This document shows positions 13,791 through 23,290 of a stretch of DNA of 64,000 nt, one piece after another. How positions within the stretch are numbered: the stretch's first letter is position 1; each line of letters starts with the position of its first letter. The translations under genes were made by a program, and so were the position numbers. The notes under the pieces are model-generated. The model worked only from the letters and a program-made list of their open reading frames with translations, searched no databases and was not told where the DNA came from. Where the stretch lies: NCBI GenBank assembly GCA_905221605.1, contig CAJNDS010002414.1, forward strand, positions 161,501 to 225,500, in the 5' to 3' direction. This DNA comes from Symbiodinium natans. Taxonomy: Eukaryota > Sar > Dinophyceae > Suessiales > Symbiodiniaceae.

Positions 13791-14655
13791 CAAACATGGG
13801 CATAACCCGGGATTTGAGGTTTAGAGATGTAAGCCTCAAACCCTCCAGGGTTATAAGGTTCTACTCCTATAGACAATGCCTATACCTTAAACCCGAAACC
13901 TGTAAACCCTCTAGGGTCTAAACTTCTAAACCCTATAGGGCCAACCCCGTGACGGTTTTAGAGATAAACTCTGAAAAGACCTTAAACCTTTCAAACCTAT
14001 AGGGTTCAATGGTTTACAAGCCCAAGGTTTGGGCATGTCTACCTTCAGCTCCTATAGGGTTAAAACCTTTGAGTTTGGGCCCTGTAGGGTTTTAGGCTTC
14101 AAACCCTAAAGAGCTTAGGGCTAAGGTTTAAATGCCTAAACCTTAAACCTAAATGGCCTTAGGTTTAAATGCCTAAATCACAAGGTTATAAGGTTCTACG
14201 CCTAGATACTGCCTAAACCTTAAGCCTATAGGGCTGAAGCCCTAAAAGGGTGAAGCTCGTGATGGTGCTAGAGATAAATCCTGCAAAAAACTCTAAACCT
14301 TTAAACCCTATAGGGTTTAATGGTTTACAAACCTACGGTCTGGGCATGTAGACCTTCAGCGCCTGTGGGATTAAAACCTTGGAGCCTTGTTGGGCCCTAT
14401 AGGGTTTTAGGGTTTAGACCCCAAAAGGTTTGAATGCCTCAACCTTAAACCCTAAGGTTTGGACTCTATGGGCTTAGGTTTTAATGCTTATAAATCTTAA
14501 ACCCTAAACCTTTAAACATTGAACCTATAGGGTTCAAAGATTAAAGGTTTAGGTTTAGTTGCCGACTTATGTGTAAATGTCTACAGCTTAAACCCTAAAC
14601 CTTTAAACCTTAACCATATAGGGTTTAACAGTTAAGGGTTTGGGTTTAATTGCTT
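13790..14655. repeat. Degenerate palindromic telomere-like region (CCCTATAGGG)
   Basis: About 860 bp filled with diverged TAAACC/GGTTTA units. At least eight ACCCTATAGGGTT-type palindromes (for example near 13920, 14303, 14396 and 14620) place CCCTA and TAGGG head to head. Two long segments (from about 13850 and 14180) appear to be diverged duplicates, sharing AAGGTTCTAC, GGTTTACAA and GGGCATGT. Confidence 0.75.
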
Positions 14656-14844
14656 AACCCGAAAGAGTTTTGTAAGCGAGGCAGTGACTCCAAGAGATAG
14701 ATGACGGAGAGGAAATGAGTCGGTGACTCCCAGGTTTTATCATGTAGTGTGGCAGATGGTAAGTTTAGGGGTTTCCTATATGTAAAATTGCATTGGAAAA
14801 TTTCGCAGCCCAATGCTAATAATCCATAACCGAGACGTGACTGC

Positions 14845-15700
14845 ATTTAAAACTGCATTTAAAAAATTAAGTTAAATGCGCCCCAGGAACCAAGAACCAA
14901 GAACCAAGATGCCCAGGACTCTTGATTCTGGAATCTTGGTTCCTGGGGTTGGGCTGCATTTAAAACTGCATTAAAAAATTTAAGTTAAATGCGGACCAGC
15001 CCCAGGAACCAAGAACCAAGAACCAAGATGTCCAGGACTCTTGATTCTCGAATCTTGGTTCCTGGGGCTGCATTTAAAACTGCATTTGAAAATTTAAGTT
15101 AAATGCAGACCCGCCCCCCAGGAACCAAGAACCAAGAACCAAGATGCCCAGGACTCTTGATCTTCGAATCTTGGTTCCTGGGGCTGCATTTAAAACTGCA
15201 TTTAAAAATTTAAGTTAAATGCAGCCCGCCCCCCCAGGAACCAAGATTCCAGAATCAAGAGTCCTGGGCATCTTGGTTCTTGAATCTTGGTTCCTGGGGC
15301 TGCATTTAAAACTGCATTTAAAAATTTAAGTTAAATGCGGACCCCCCCCCCAGGAACCAAGATTCCAGAATCAAGAGTCCTGGGCATCTTGGTTCTTGGT
15401 TCTTGGTTCCTGGGGCTGCATTTAAAACTGCATTTAAAAATTTAAGTTAAATGCGGACCCCCCCCCCAGGAACCAAGATTCCAGAATCAAGAGTCCTGGG
15501 CATCTTGGTTCTTGGTTCTTGGTTCCTGGGGCTGCATTTAAAACTGCATTCGAAAATTTAAGTTAAATGCGGACCCCCCCCCCCCCCCAGGAACCAAGAT
15601 TCCAGAATCAAGAGTCCTGGGCATCTTGGTTCTTGGTTCTTGGTTCCAGGGGGCTGGTCCGCATTTAACTTAAATTTTTAAATGCGGTTTTAAATTCGCG
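14845..15700. repeat. Tandem array of two alternating hairpins, one of which flips
   Basis: Seven ~117-bp units (starting near 14881, 15001, 15117, 15235, 15351, 15468 and 15590). Each has a linker hairpin GCATTTAAAAC...TTAAGTTAAATGC and a GC-richer hairpin bounded by CCCCAGGAACCAAGA and TCTTGGTTCCTGGGG. In units 1-3 the second hairpin reads ...GATGCCCAGGACTCTTGAT.... In units 4-7 its inside is reversed, reading ...ATCAAGAGTCCTGGGCATC.... The linker keeps one orientation until the right end (from about 15655), where it too is inverted. No coding sequence. Confidence 0.9.
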
Positions 15701-15894
15701 GGGCCTCGGTCAAGTAAATAAAGGTACTGGTGTCGTGTGTCGTTTATTATCATGTGTCGGGGCTACTAAAACATAACAAAAGGAAACCAACACAGTAACA
15801 ACACAGCAGCAACACCTCAACAGAGAAAAAAAGAGGAAAAAGGGTGGATCTTTGGGGGGGGTACCATATTTTTGTACATTCTGTACAATATAAC

Positions 15895-16002
15895 ATAATA
15901 TAAATATATATATATACATATATTGTATATTTTTACATTATATGTATATATTTCCACAGATATATATATATATATATATCTCTCTCTCTCTCTCTCTCTC
16001 TT
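15895..16002. repeat. TA-rich and (TC)n microsatellites
   Basis: (TA)n tracts followed by (TC)n at about 15979-16001. Confidence 0.9.
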
Positions 16003-16171
16003 CCCTGGAGGATGCTGTTGCTGTGTTGCTGCGTACGACGTGCAGAGTTGCCAGCTTCGAGCCGCCATTACCAGCAAGCTTCTCAAGCAAATATACACGT
16101 GGACCGCTGGCGGTTACATGATTCTTGCCTGAACACATGATCACAACTCAACACGGAAACTACGAAGAACC

Positions 16172-16740
16172 TCAGCTCGGCGAAGCGTCGCCACACCGTA
16201 CTGATTTGCAGTGGACCTGCTCTTGCTGTAAGCCAACACAGACGCGATTCGTGGCATGATGCTGGAGATTGCTGGGGAGCCTTATGTACAGAGGCGCAGC
16301 GATTAACGCAAGGCGCAATTCCTTCACGGCCTCGACCTCGGCAACACACACAATTCGGGGCACGTCAGCAGAGAATCACCGTCACCATGTACACTTGGGA
16401 TCTTCCCCTTTTATACTCACAGTCCCTAATAGGAATTCTAATCGGGGGTACTATAATCCCTATGAAGGGCTGTTAGCATAAGGGGGGAACATCCCAAGTG
16501 TACACTCCTGATGAGGCTGGAGCGGCAGCCGGTATGCTACTTGGGTTCCGACCTAAGTAGCAAGGCCGCCAGGACAGGATCCAACACAGGCGTTTGCAGC
16601 GTGATAGGAGCTGCAGCGCACGCATCTTATGGCTCCCGGGGCTGAAACGCAGCCGATCAAAGTCGATTAACGGCACCTTAGCTGCCCTGTACTGACAGTA
16701 GCCACCCCCCAACAAGAAATCAGGCAACGCAGCCTTCAGA
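16172..16740 (-). CDS. Unidentified gene, two candidate exons
   Basis: Minus-strand open segments at about 16740-16500 (PDFLLGGGYCQYRAAKVPLI, FDRLRFSPGSHKMRAL) and 16363-16172 (RIVCVAEVEAVKELRLALIA) flank the family A hairpin at 16395-16497. The protein is not recognised. The frame does not run through the element's flanks without a stop, so the splice junctions were not resolved. Confidence 0.33.
16395..16497. mobile_element. Family A hairpin element (copy A5) with target duplication
   Basis: TTGGGATCTTCCCC at the left and GGGGGAACATCCCAA at the right, with internal AGTCCCTAATAGG and CCCTATGAAGGGCTGTT. The flanks are CATGTACAC on the left and AGTGTACAC on the right, a 9-bp duplication with seven identities. 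Confidence 0.85.
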
Positions 16741-16746
16741 TGAATT

Positions 16747-16866
16747 TGGGGGTTTACGAAACTAGGGGACTCCCAATATAGATCCCCAAATGATAGGAAA
16801 CCCCTATCATGAGCAGCCCAATATGGTACCCCTAAACCCTACACCCTAAACCCTAAACCCTAAACC
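16747..16866. mobile_element. Family B hairpin element, right end replaced by CCCTAAA array
   Basis: The left end GGGGGTTTACGAAACTAGGG and interior are family B-like. At GGTACCCCTA, where other copies continue to a terminal TCGTAAACCCCC, the sequence passes directly into CCCTAAACCCTACACCCTAAA (about 16829-16866). Confidence 0.65.
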
Positions 16867-16978
16867 CCGAATTTCAGAACCCCCCCCCCCATTTTTAGCG
16901 TCTCCTGCTGCGACTTGCGACCCAAGAGTCCAGTTTGTTGGCTTGGGATTTCACCTGAAGAAAGCACGTCTGGAATCA

Positions 16979-17030
16979 TTAGGGTTTAGGGTTTAAGGTT
17001 TAGGGTTTAGGGGTTTAGGGTTTAGGGTAC
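16979..17030 (+). repeat. Interstitial telomere-like array (TTTAGGG)
   Basis: Seven units with a TTTAAGG and a TTTAGGGG variant. Confidence 0.88.
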
Positions 17031-17106
17031 AACACTGATGGATGCTGGTGAGCCTTCACCGCAGCACCCTCGTGTTCTGCTTTGCCGTCCTAAAATGTCA
17101 GCATTC

Positions 17107-17208
17107 GGGTAGCTTCCTAAATTAGGGTCCCTTTTGGGTACCCCACTATAAGGCAGCACCCTTTAAAAAGGGATCCCAAAAAGGTACCCTAATCTAGGGA
17201 ACTACCCA
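17107..17208. mobile_element. Family C hairpin element (copy C1)
   Basis: GGGTAGCTTCCTAAATTAGG pairs with the right arm CCTAATCTAGGGAACTACCC. CATTC occurs on both sides (CATTC before GGGTAG; CATTC after CTACC), compatible with a short target duplication. Confidence 0.75.
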
Positions 17209-17277
17209 TTCAGAGAACTTGAGTGGAGCTCGGCCAGGAGAACGGTCCTGCCCCTTCTCGTCGATTCTCGCAGCCTG

Positions 17278-17405
17278 GGATAGGGTTCAGGGTTTAGGAT
17301 TTAGGGTTTAGGGTGTAGGGTTTAGGGTTTAGGGTTTAGGATTTAGGGTTTAGGGTTTAGGGTTTAGGGTCTAGGGTTTAGGGTTTAGGGCTTAGGGTTT
17401 AGGGT

Positions 17406-17479
<74 letters not shown>

Positions 17480-17512
17480 GGTTTAGGGTTTAGGGTTTAG
17501 GGTTTAGGGTAA
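17278..17512 (+). repeat. Telomere-like array with a homogeneous TTGAGGG block
   Basis: TTTAGGG-type units, then about eleven successive TTGAGGG units (about 17404-17481), then TTTAGGG again. The sharp switch in repeat type points to local amplification of a variant. Confidence 0.92.
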
Positions 17513-17639
17513 GATGAACTATAGGGCATTTCCTAAAATATGAATGTGCCTAGGTCTGGCTCTCCTTTTTGGACTTTTGCCTAGGTCTGGTTCGACACCT
17601 CGGCCGTTCGCAAATGTTAAATACTGTAAGTTGACGCGT

Positions 17640-18500
17640 CTTCATTTCGAGCTCCTAAACAACTATTGGTTCTGGCCACACGGCCCCCTAAGCCCCAGAC
17701 GCTTGCAGAACAAAGTGCCCGTGTGACTGATTATGGCCATCTGACGAGCCAGGGGGCGAGCAGCATGAGCATCAGCTGGGTATGGTTCTGGCCACACGGC
17801 ACCCTTGCAGAGTAAACTGGTAAACTGCCGGTGTGAATTGACGAGCCAGGAGACGAGCATCATGAGCATCAGCTGGGTATGGATCTGGATACACGGCCCC
17901 CTAAGCCCCAGAAGCTTGCAGAACAAACTCCCTTGTGATTGGGGCCATGTGACGAGCCATCATCAGCATCAGCTGGGTAAGCAGAACAAACTCTTCTATC
18001 TGACTGGGGCCATTTGACGAGCCAGCGGGCGAGCATCATGAGCATCAGCAGGGGTATGCTTCTGGCCACACGCCCCCTAGCCCCAGACGTTTGCAGAGTA
18101 AACTAGTAAGTTGCCCGTGTGATTTGGCGAGCCAAGAGGCCGAGCATCATGAGCATCAGCTGAATATGCTTCTGGCCATCAGCTGGGTATGGTCCTGAAC
18201 AACACAGCCCCCCAAGCCCCAGAACTGCCCATAGCCGGGAAGCGAGCATCATGAGCATCAGCTGGGTACGTTTCTGGCCACACGGCCCCTAAGCCCCAGA
18301 CGCTTGCCGAACAAACTGCCCGTGTGATTGGGGTCATTTGGTGAGCCAAAAACGAGCATCATGAGCATCTGCTGGGTATGCTTCTGGTTAAAAGCCCCAG
18401 GCCATTTGACAGGAGGCGAGCATCATGAGCATCAGCTGTATATGGTTCTGGCCACACAGCGGGCGCCCTAAGCCCCAGACGCTGCCCGTGTGACTGGGGC
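17640..18500. repeat. Diverged tandem repeat of ~110 bp
   Basis: Motifs recur in the order TTCTGGCCACACGGCCCCCT, AAGCCCCAGACGCTTGCAGA, CAAACT, GTGTGATTGGGGCCATTTGA, CGAGCC, GAGCATCATGAGCATCAGCT, GGGTATG. The GAGCATCATGAGCATCAGC block occurs near 17759 (variant), 17854, 17955 (variant), 18029, 18141, 18246, 18355 and 18419. Copies differ by deletions. No gene is inferred from the open frames across it. Confidence 0.85.
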
Positions 18501-18682
18501 CATTTGGGTTTGGAAGGGATTCGTATGGTATAAAAAACGGGGGGCGGGGGTTGGGGAGGTGTTAGGCTCGGGGGGGCAAGCAAGGGCGTTTGCACCGGCC
18601 CCCCACATTAACATCACGGCGCTGGGTTTTGTAGGGTTTACAGGGCATCAGCCTTTCGGCTTGGGGTTCTAGGGCTGCTATG

Positions 18683-18848
18683 TTAGGGTTTAGGGCTTAG
18701 GGTTTAGGGTTTAGGGTTTAGGGTTCAGGGAACCCCCCAAGCCCCCGGCTGACAATGCGCTCTCGAGACGCGCTCGCAAGCCATCCACTTTGTCCTGGCA
18801 TACGCCAGTGCCATTTAGGGTTTAGGGTTTAGGGTTTAGAGTCTAGGG
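18683..18848 (+). repeat. Telomere-like arrays (18683-18730 and 18815-18848)
   Basis: Two short TTTAGGG arrays around ~85 bp of unique sequence. Confidence 0.85.
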
Positions 18849-19104
18849 ACCTTAAACACATGCAAATTGTTCTGCTGGCTTGACTAACATAATGAGGAGG
18901 TCAATCCGCCGAGGCCTCGGGCCGGAGGTGTATAGGTTGTCAGAACAGGCACCCCCCTCCAAATCCTCCCCACACCCGAACGAAGCCCTTTTTCGGGCCC
19001 CTTTTTTTGGCCTCAAATGGGTACCCCCCCTGGGAAACCGGGGTCCGCAAGCGGACGGTTCGCCAGGACCAGAGGCAGTTGAAGCCCCTCCCAGCAGTTC
19101 CCCC

Positions 19105-19111
19105 ACCCCCT

Positions 19112-19210
<99 letters not shown>

Positions 19211-19262
19211 ACCCCCCCCACCACCCCCCCCCCCCCCCCACCCCCCCCCCTCCCCAACCCTC
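19105..19262. repeat. Poly-C tract with an 88-nt pure run
   Basis: An uninterrupted C run spans about 19123-19210, followed by C runs broken by single A. The long Gly- or Pro-rich frames over it are artefacts. Confidence 0.95.
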
Positions 19263-19334
19263 CACCCCGCCCCCAATTCTGCCGAAGAGTCGCCTTAAAC
19301 CTTAAGGGGCCTGGCTCAACCCTACGATCACTCC

Positions 19335-19475
19335 AAGCCGAACCCTAAACCCAAAAAAACCCTCAACCCCAAAGCGTGAACCTTGAGCCCTAAACTAACC
19401 CTCAACCCCAAACCCCAAACCATAAACCATAATCCCGGAACCCTCAACCCTCAACCCTCAACCCAACCCTTATTG
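19335..19475 (-). repeat. Degenerate telomere-like sequence
   Basis: CCCTAAA, CCCTCAA, CCCCAAA and CCATAAA variants, strongly diverged. Confidence 0.75.
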
Positions 19476-20045
19476 CTTGGGGTCCAGCGACTTGGGCGCT
19501 GCGGAATCACCATGCTCACGCGGATGCGCTGGGCCGGGCCGAGGCGGGTCGCGTAGCGTTAAAATTCAGATGCTGAAGTAATACATCTTGAGTAGCCGGG
19601 AATTCTGGAAGAGAAGGAAGGGCAGCTACTGGGACAACCGATGTCCAACAGAATCTGTGGCCGGCTTTATATGCAGTGAAAAGGGGCTAGTTGTATTCAT
19701 TGAACTAAAAACAGACAGCTTATGAATGAGTTCTCCTATTTCAAAGGTGGGGAATAGTGAAGATACTCCAAAAAAATGACTTCCAATTGTGTTAGTCACA
19801 GTAGTTGCGTTATGTACAATGCTTGCTTGGGGGGAACAAACTTGATCATGAGAACTTGCCCATACGCTCTATGCATTTATCGAACTGTGTCTTCAGTTCG
19901 GGAGGATATGTAAGATCGATTTCAAAAGCAGCGATTCGCTTGTGCCACGTATGATGCTTTGTATACACATACCCGAAGAAAATCACTATGAACACCAAAC
20001 ATGTGTATTTCTTGAATATACGCCGCCTCGCCGGTAGGTCCTGGC
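19476..20045. other. Unique stretch without recognisable feature
   Basis: About 570 bp of mixed composition with stops in all frames. I see no gene, repeat or element. Confidence 0.5.
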
Positions 20046-20052
20046 TGGGATG

Positions 20053-20165
20053 TTCTATGGGGTTTACGATACTAGGGGTACCCTATTGGGGTCCTTGCTA
20101 AACGGGCATCCTTCCATCTGGGGGTTTCTATATGAGGGGTCCCCTATTTTCTTAAACCCCCCTAT
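20053..20165. mobile_element. Family B hairpin element
   Basis: Left end TATGGGGTTTACGATACTAG, then GGGGTACCCTATTGGGGTCC, and the inverted right end CCCCTATTTTCTTAAACCCC. It is followed by a (TA)n/(TATACA)n tract to 20230. Confidence 0.75.
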
Positions 20166-20380
20166 ATATATATACATATATATATACATATATATATATA
20201 TACATATATATATACATATATATATATATTGCATGTATGTATGTAGGACTATGATGGACTCTACTGGCAGCTTCGACGAGCCGGATGGGCAGCATCATGC
20301 TCCGCATGAGCTGGGCATGAAGGCGAGAGGTTCGCCAGCACCACCTTGCGCCAAAACACGGCCAGGACCTCGGCAATCTC

Positions 20381-20523
20381 TGGGGGTTCCGAAAATAGGG
20401 GTTTAGAGTTTAGGGTTTAGGGTTTAGGGTTCAGGGTTCAGGGTTTAGGGTTTAGGGTTTAGGGTTTAGGGTTTAGGGTTTAGGGTTTAGCGTTGGGGGC
20501 CCCCTATTTGGGAAGGCCCCCGC
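20381..20523. mobile_element. Family B hairpin element split by an internal TTTAGGG array
   Basis: The left arm GGGGGTTCCGAAAATAGGGG is followed at once by TTTAGAG and twelve TTTAGGG-type units (20401-20490). The right arm GGGGGCCCCCTATTTGGGAA then completes the element. The array begins exactly at the element's own TAGGGG motif. Confidence 0.75.
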
Positions 20524-20585
20524 CTAGAGAAGCTTTCGGCAGGTCAGTGGAACTGATCGGCTGAGCTGATACCATGAGGGATATC

Positions 20586-20642
20586 CTAAACCCTAAACCC
20601 TAAACCCTAAACCCTAAACCCTGAACCCTAAACCCTAAACCT
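20586..20642 (-). repeat. Interstitial telomere-like array (CCCTAAA)
   Basis: Eight units, one CCCTGAA variant. Confidence 0.88.
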
Positions 20643-20733
20643 GTCTTCAACCTGAGGCTTCCAGCATTTGCCGGTGGTGAAGGGGGCGTCCGCAAGGCCT
20701 GCTTGGAGTTTCATGGTGCTCATTGACCATAAC

Positions 20734-20890
20734 TGTACTTATAAGTGTACTTGTAAGTGTACTTATAAGAGTACTTATAAGTGTACTTATAAGTGTACTT
20801 GTAAGTGTACTTATAAGTGTACTTATAAATCTATTTGTAAGTGTACTTATAAGTGTACGTCTAGGTGTGCTTAAAAGTGTACTTATAACC
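20734..20890. repeat. 12-bp tandem repeat AAGTGTACTTAT
   Basis: About twelve copies of (TATAAGTGTACT), with some units reading CTTGTAAGTGTA. Each unit holds the near-palindrome AAGTGTACTT, so the array can fold at many points. Confidence 0.9.
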
Positions 20891-20997
20891 ATACTAGGGC
20901 ACTTAAGGGGATTGTCAGTGGGTCATGCGTGCAGCTATGACTGGTGAATAAGTACCATGAACCTGCAAGTGCTACAGGTTCTCTGCAACTGCTCGGA

Positions 20998-21096
20998 CCC
21001 TAAACCCTAAACCCTAAACCCTAAACCCTAAACCCTAAACCCTAAACCCTAAACCCTAAACCCTAAACCCTAAACCCTAAACCCTAAACCCTAAAC
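20998..21096 (-). repeat. Interstitial telomere-like array (CCCTAAA)
   Basis: Fourteen essentially perfect CCCTAAA units, one of the longest pure arrays here. Confidence 0.93.
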
Positions 21097-21208
21097 GTAC
21101 GGAGGCACTTGGGAGTTTGAGCGTGTGCCTGCCAAAGCTCACCTCGCCAGGCAGCTGCGAGCCCGGGCTGAGAAGCCTGTTCACGAAGACTGGACTGTGC
21201 TTACATAA

Positions 21209-21282
21209 AAGGTTTAGGGTTTAGGGTTTGGGGTTTAGGGTTTAGGGTTTAGGGTCTAGGGTTTAGGGTTTTGGGTTTCGGG
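21209..21282 (+). repeat. Interstitial telomere-like array (TTTAGGG)
   Basis: TTTAGGG units with TTTGGGG, TCTAGGG and TTTTGGG variants. Confidence 0.88.
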
Positions 21283-21397
21283 AAGCTTCCCTTTCAACTC
21301 GGAAGATACACTTTGCAGCCTGCTTCGCTGTCCGAGGACAGCTTGTGTCCATGAGCTCTTATGAGAGCTCGCCAGCTGAGGCGAGAGAGATAGAGAG

Positions 21398-21503
21398 ACC
21401 TAGTTGTCCAGTACCTAGGGGAACTAAAGGTTGACCTTTGGGATTATAAGGGGGTTATATTACCCCAAAAAGGTTAAAGGCCACCGACTCTACAACTAAG
21501 GAG
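21398..21503. mobile_element. Short hairpin element, unassigned family
   Basis: The outer ends CTAGTTGTCCAGTA and CTCTACAACTAAG are inverted. The interior holds TAAAGGTTGACCTTTGGGAT and CCCCAAAAAGGTTAAAGGCC. Confidence 0.6.
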
Positions 21504-21599
21504 AGCGCGCCTCATCCTCGGCCATGCGGAGATCGACACAGCTCATTGCCAAGCGGTCAGACATCTGCTTCCAGAAGGCTGCGCGCTTTCCTTGGAGCA

Positions 21600-21648
21600 T
21601 GCTAAACCCTAAACCCTAAACCCTAAACCCTAAACCCTAAACCCTAAA
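21600..21648 (-). repeat. Interstitial telomere-like array (CCCTAAA)
   Basis: Seven perfect units. Confidence 0.9.
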
Positions 21649-22109
21649 CATGCAGTAGCCACTCTTCCCAAAGAGTCGGAAATCTTGGCCAAGCAAAGAG
21701 TCAAGGAGAAACCAGAAGTCTAGTACCCTAAACCCTGAAGCCGAACCCTATGACGTTTGGGACGGCAAAGCTATGGCTCCAAGAACCAGACCATGTTCCG
21801 ATGACGCCCAGTGTGAGCTCGTCGCTTCGTGTTGGCACAGCAAGCAAACACCTGCATGGCTCAAATCGGCAACAAGCGCGGAGAAGAGACAAATAGTGCG
21901 ATAATGTGTGGCTTGAATATTCTTCTAAAAAACAACCGCAAGAAGACACATGTTAAATATGAAACTGTAAGAATGCCATATGATAACATATGTACATTTT
22001 TATATATCTGTTGATCTTAACATGCAATTCACATCATGTTAGACAGTAACCGCTTCCCCCTAATACGAAACCGCCCCCCCCCCCTAAGTTTAAATATTAT
22101 TTAACATCT

Positions 22110-22350
22110 AACAGGTTTTAAGGTTTGGGGTTCAGGGCCCTAAACCCTAAACCCTAAACCCCAAACACTAAACCCTACACCCTAGGGATTATCCAACATC
22201 TCCTAGCAGCCAGGGAGCTTTGAAGCTCCGGGGGAAGGGTCTGTGCAGGCGCTCCGGTGTATGAGTACAGAGCTCTAGGCAGCAAGGGTTTAGGGTTGAG
22301 GGTTGAGGGTTGAGGGTTTAGGGTTGAGGGTTGAGGGTTTAGGGTTTGCT
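22110..22350. repeat. Telomere-like arrays, both orientations
   Basis: TTTAAGG/TTTGGGG, then CCCTAAA to about 22190, then TTGAGGG-dominated units at 22287-22348. Confidence 0.85.
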
Positions 22351-22535
22351 GGGGGGATAGGATTCGTGGGACCCTTGGGGATATGGACCCTCTCAAAAAG
22401 GTTTTTTGTTTAGGAGAGCCAGAAGAGGGTTCGAAAGGGCTGCCTCCTAAGGGTACCCCCCCTTATTCTACCTAGAAACTTGCAAGGGCCTTCCTCAATG
22501 AAGGCAGCACATCCCGGCTTGGGCATCCTCAGAAG

Positions 22536-22622
22536 GGTTTAGGGTTTAGGGTTTAGGGTTTAGGGTTTAGGGTTTAGGGTTTAGGGTTTAGGGTTTAGGG
22601 TTTAGGGTTTAGGGTCTAGGTT
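22536..22622 (+). repeat. Interstitial telomere-like array (TTTAGGG)
   Basis: Twelve near-perfect units. Confidence 0.92.
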
Positions 22623-22644
22623 CGCGCTTCTTGACACACAAAGC

Positions 22645-22747
22645 TTGGGATGTTCACCCTTGTACAAACAGCTCCTAAATCGGGATGATCGTACCCCCCC
22701 GAGTACCATCCCTACTCAGGACTGTCAGTATAAGGGGGAACATCCCA
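22645..22747. mobile_element. Family A hairpin element (copy A6) with perfect 9-bp target duplication
   Basis: TTGGGATGTTCACCC at the left and GGGGGAACATCCCA at the right. It is flanked by ACACAAAGC at 22636-22644 and again at 22748-22756, a perfect 9-bp direct repeat that defines the element ends. Confidence 0.9.
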
Positions 22748-23012
22748 ACACAAAGCTCCAAAGTACAGCTCTCCCACTCTCTCATCAGTCTCCAGGCCCC
22801 AGGCGTGGAGCTGACTCGCGCGCTTGCCAGGAGCCGGTCCTAGGGACCATACTCCCCTTAGCACTTTCACAAAAACATGTTTATGTTTCAAGATTCCTTT
22901 GTGTTGCATTTGAATAAAAATGACAAATCTTTCCTAAAGGGGCTATTACAAAAACAACGATAACAAATATAGTTCCTCACGGGGTTCTAGGGGAGAAAGA
23001 AGCCGAAAAGCG

Positions 23013-23055
23013 GCCCTAAACCCTAAACCCTAAACCCCAAACCCTAAACCCTCAA
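23013..23055 (-). repeat. Interstitial telomere-like array (CCCTAAA)
   Basis: Six units with a CCCCAAA variant. Confidence 0.85.
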
Positions 23056-23159
23056 CTTCTCCATCGGGGAAAGTGTGGGGCCATCGGGCCTCCTCCTGCT
23101 GCTGCATCAGTTCGCCGGTGCTTCCGTCAATCCTTTACAAAACGCTTCAGGGTTGCCTT

Positions 23160-23290
23160 AAGGGTTTAGGGTTTAGGGTTTAGGGTTTGGGGTTTGGGGT
23201 TTGGGGGGTTGGGGGTTGGGGGTTTGGGGTTTGGGGTTTGGGGTTTGGGTTTGGGTTTGGGGTTTGGGGTTTGGGGTTTAGGGTTTAGAC
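23160..23290 (+). repeat. Telomere-like array dominated by TTTGGGG
   Basis: TTTAGGG units give way to a block of TTTGGGG, TTTGGG and GGTTGGGGG variants and return to TTTAGGG at the end. Confidence 0.9.

Noticed and set aside
17640-18500. Repeat-containing protein across the ~110-bp tandem repeat
   Set aside because: Copies carry deletions not in multiples of three and the frames change between copies.
18852-19348. Gly-rich and Pro-rich frames of 90-140 codons
   Set aside because: They are products of the poly-C run, open on both strands, with no other coding sign.
20998-21096. CRISPR-like regular repeat array
   Set aside because: The unit is 7 bp with no spacers. It is a telomere-type tandem repeat in a eukaryotic context.
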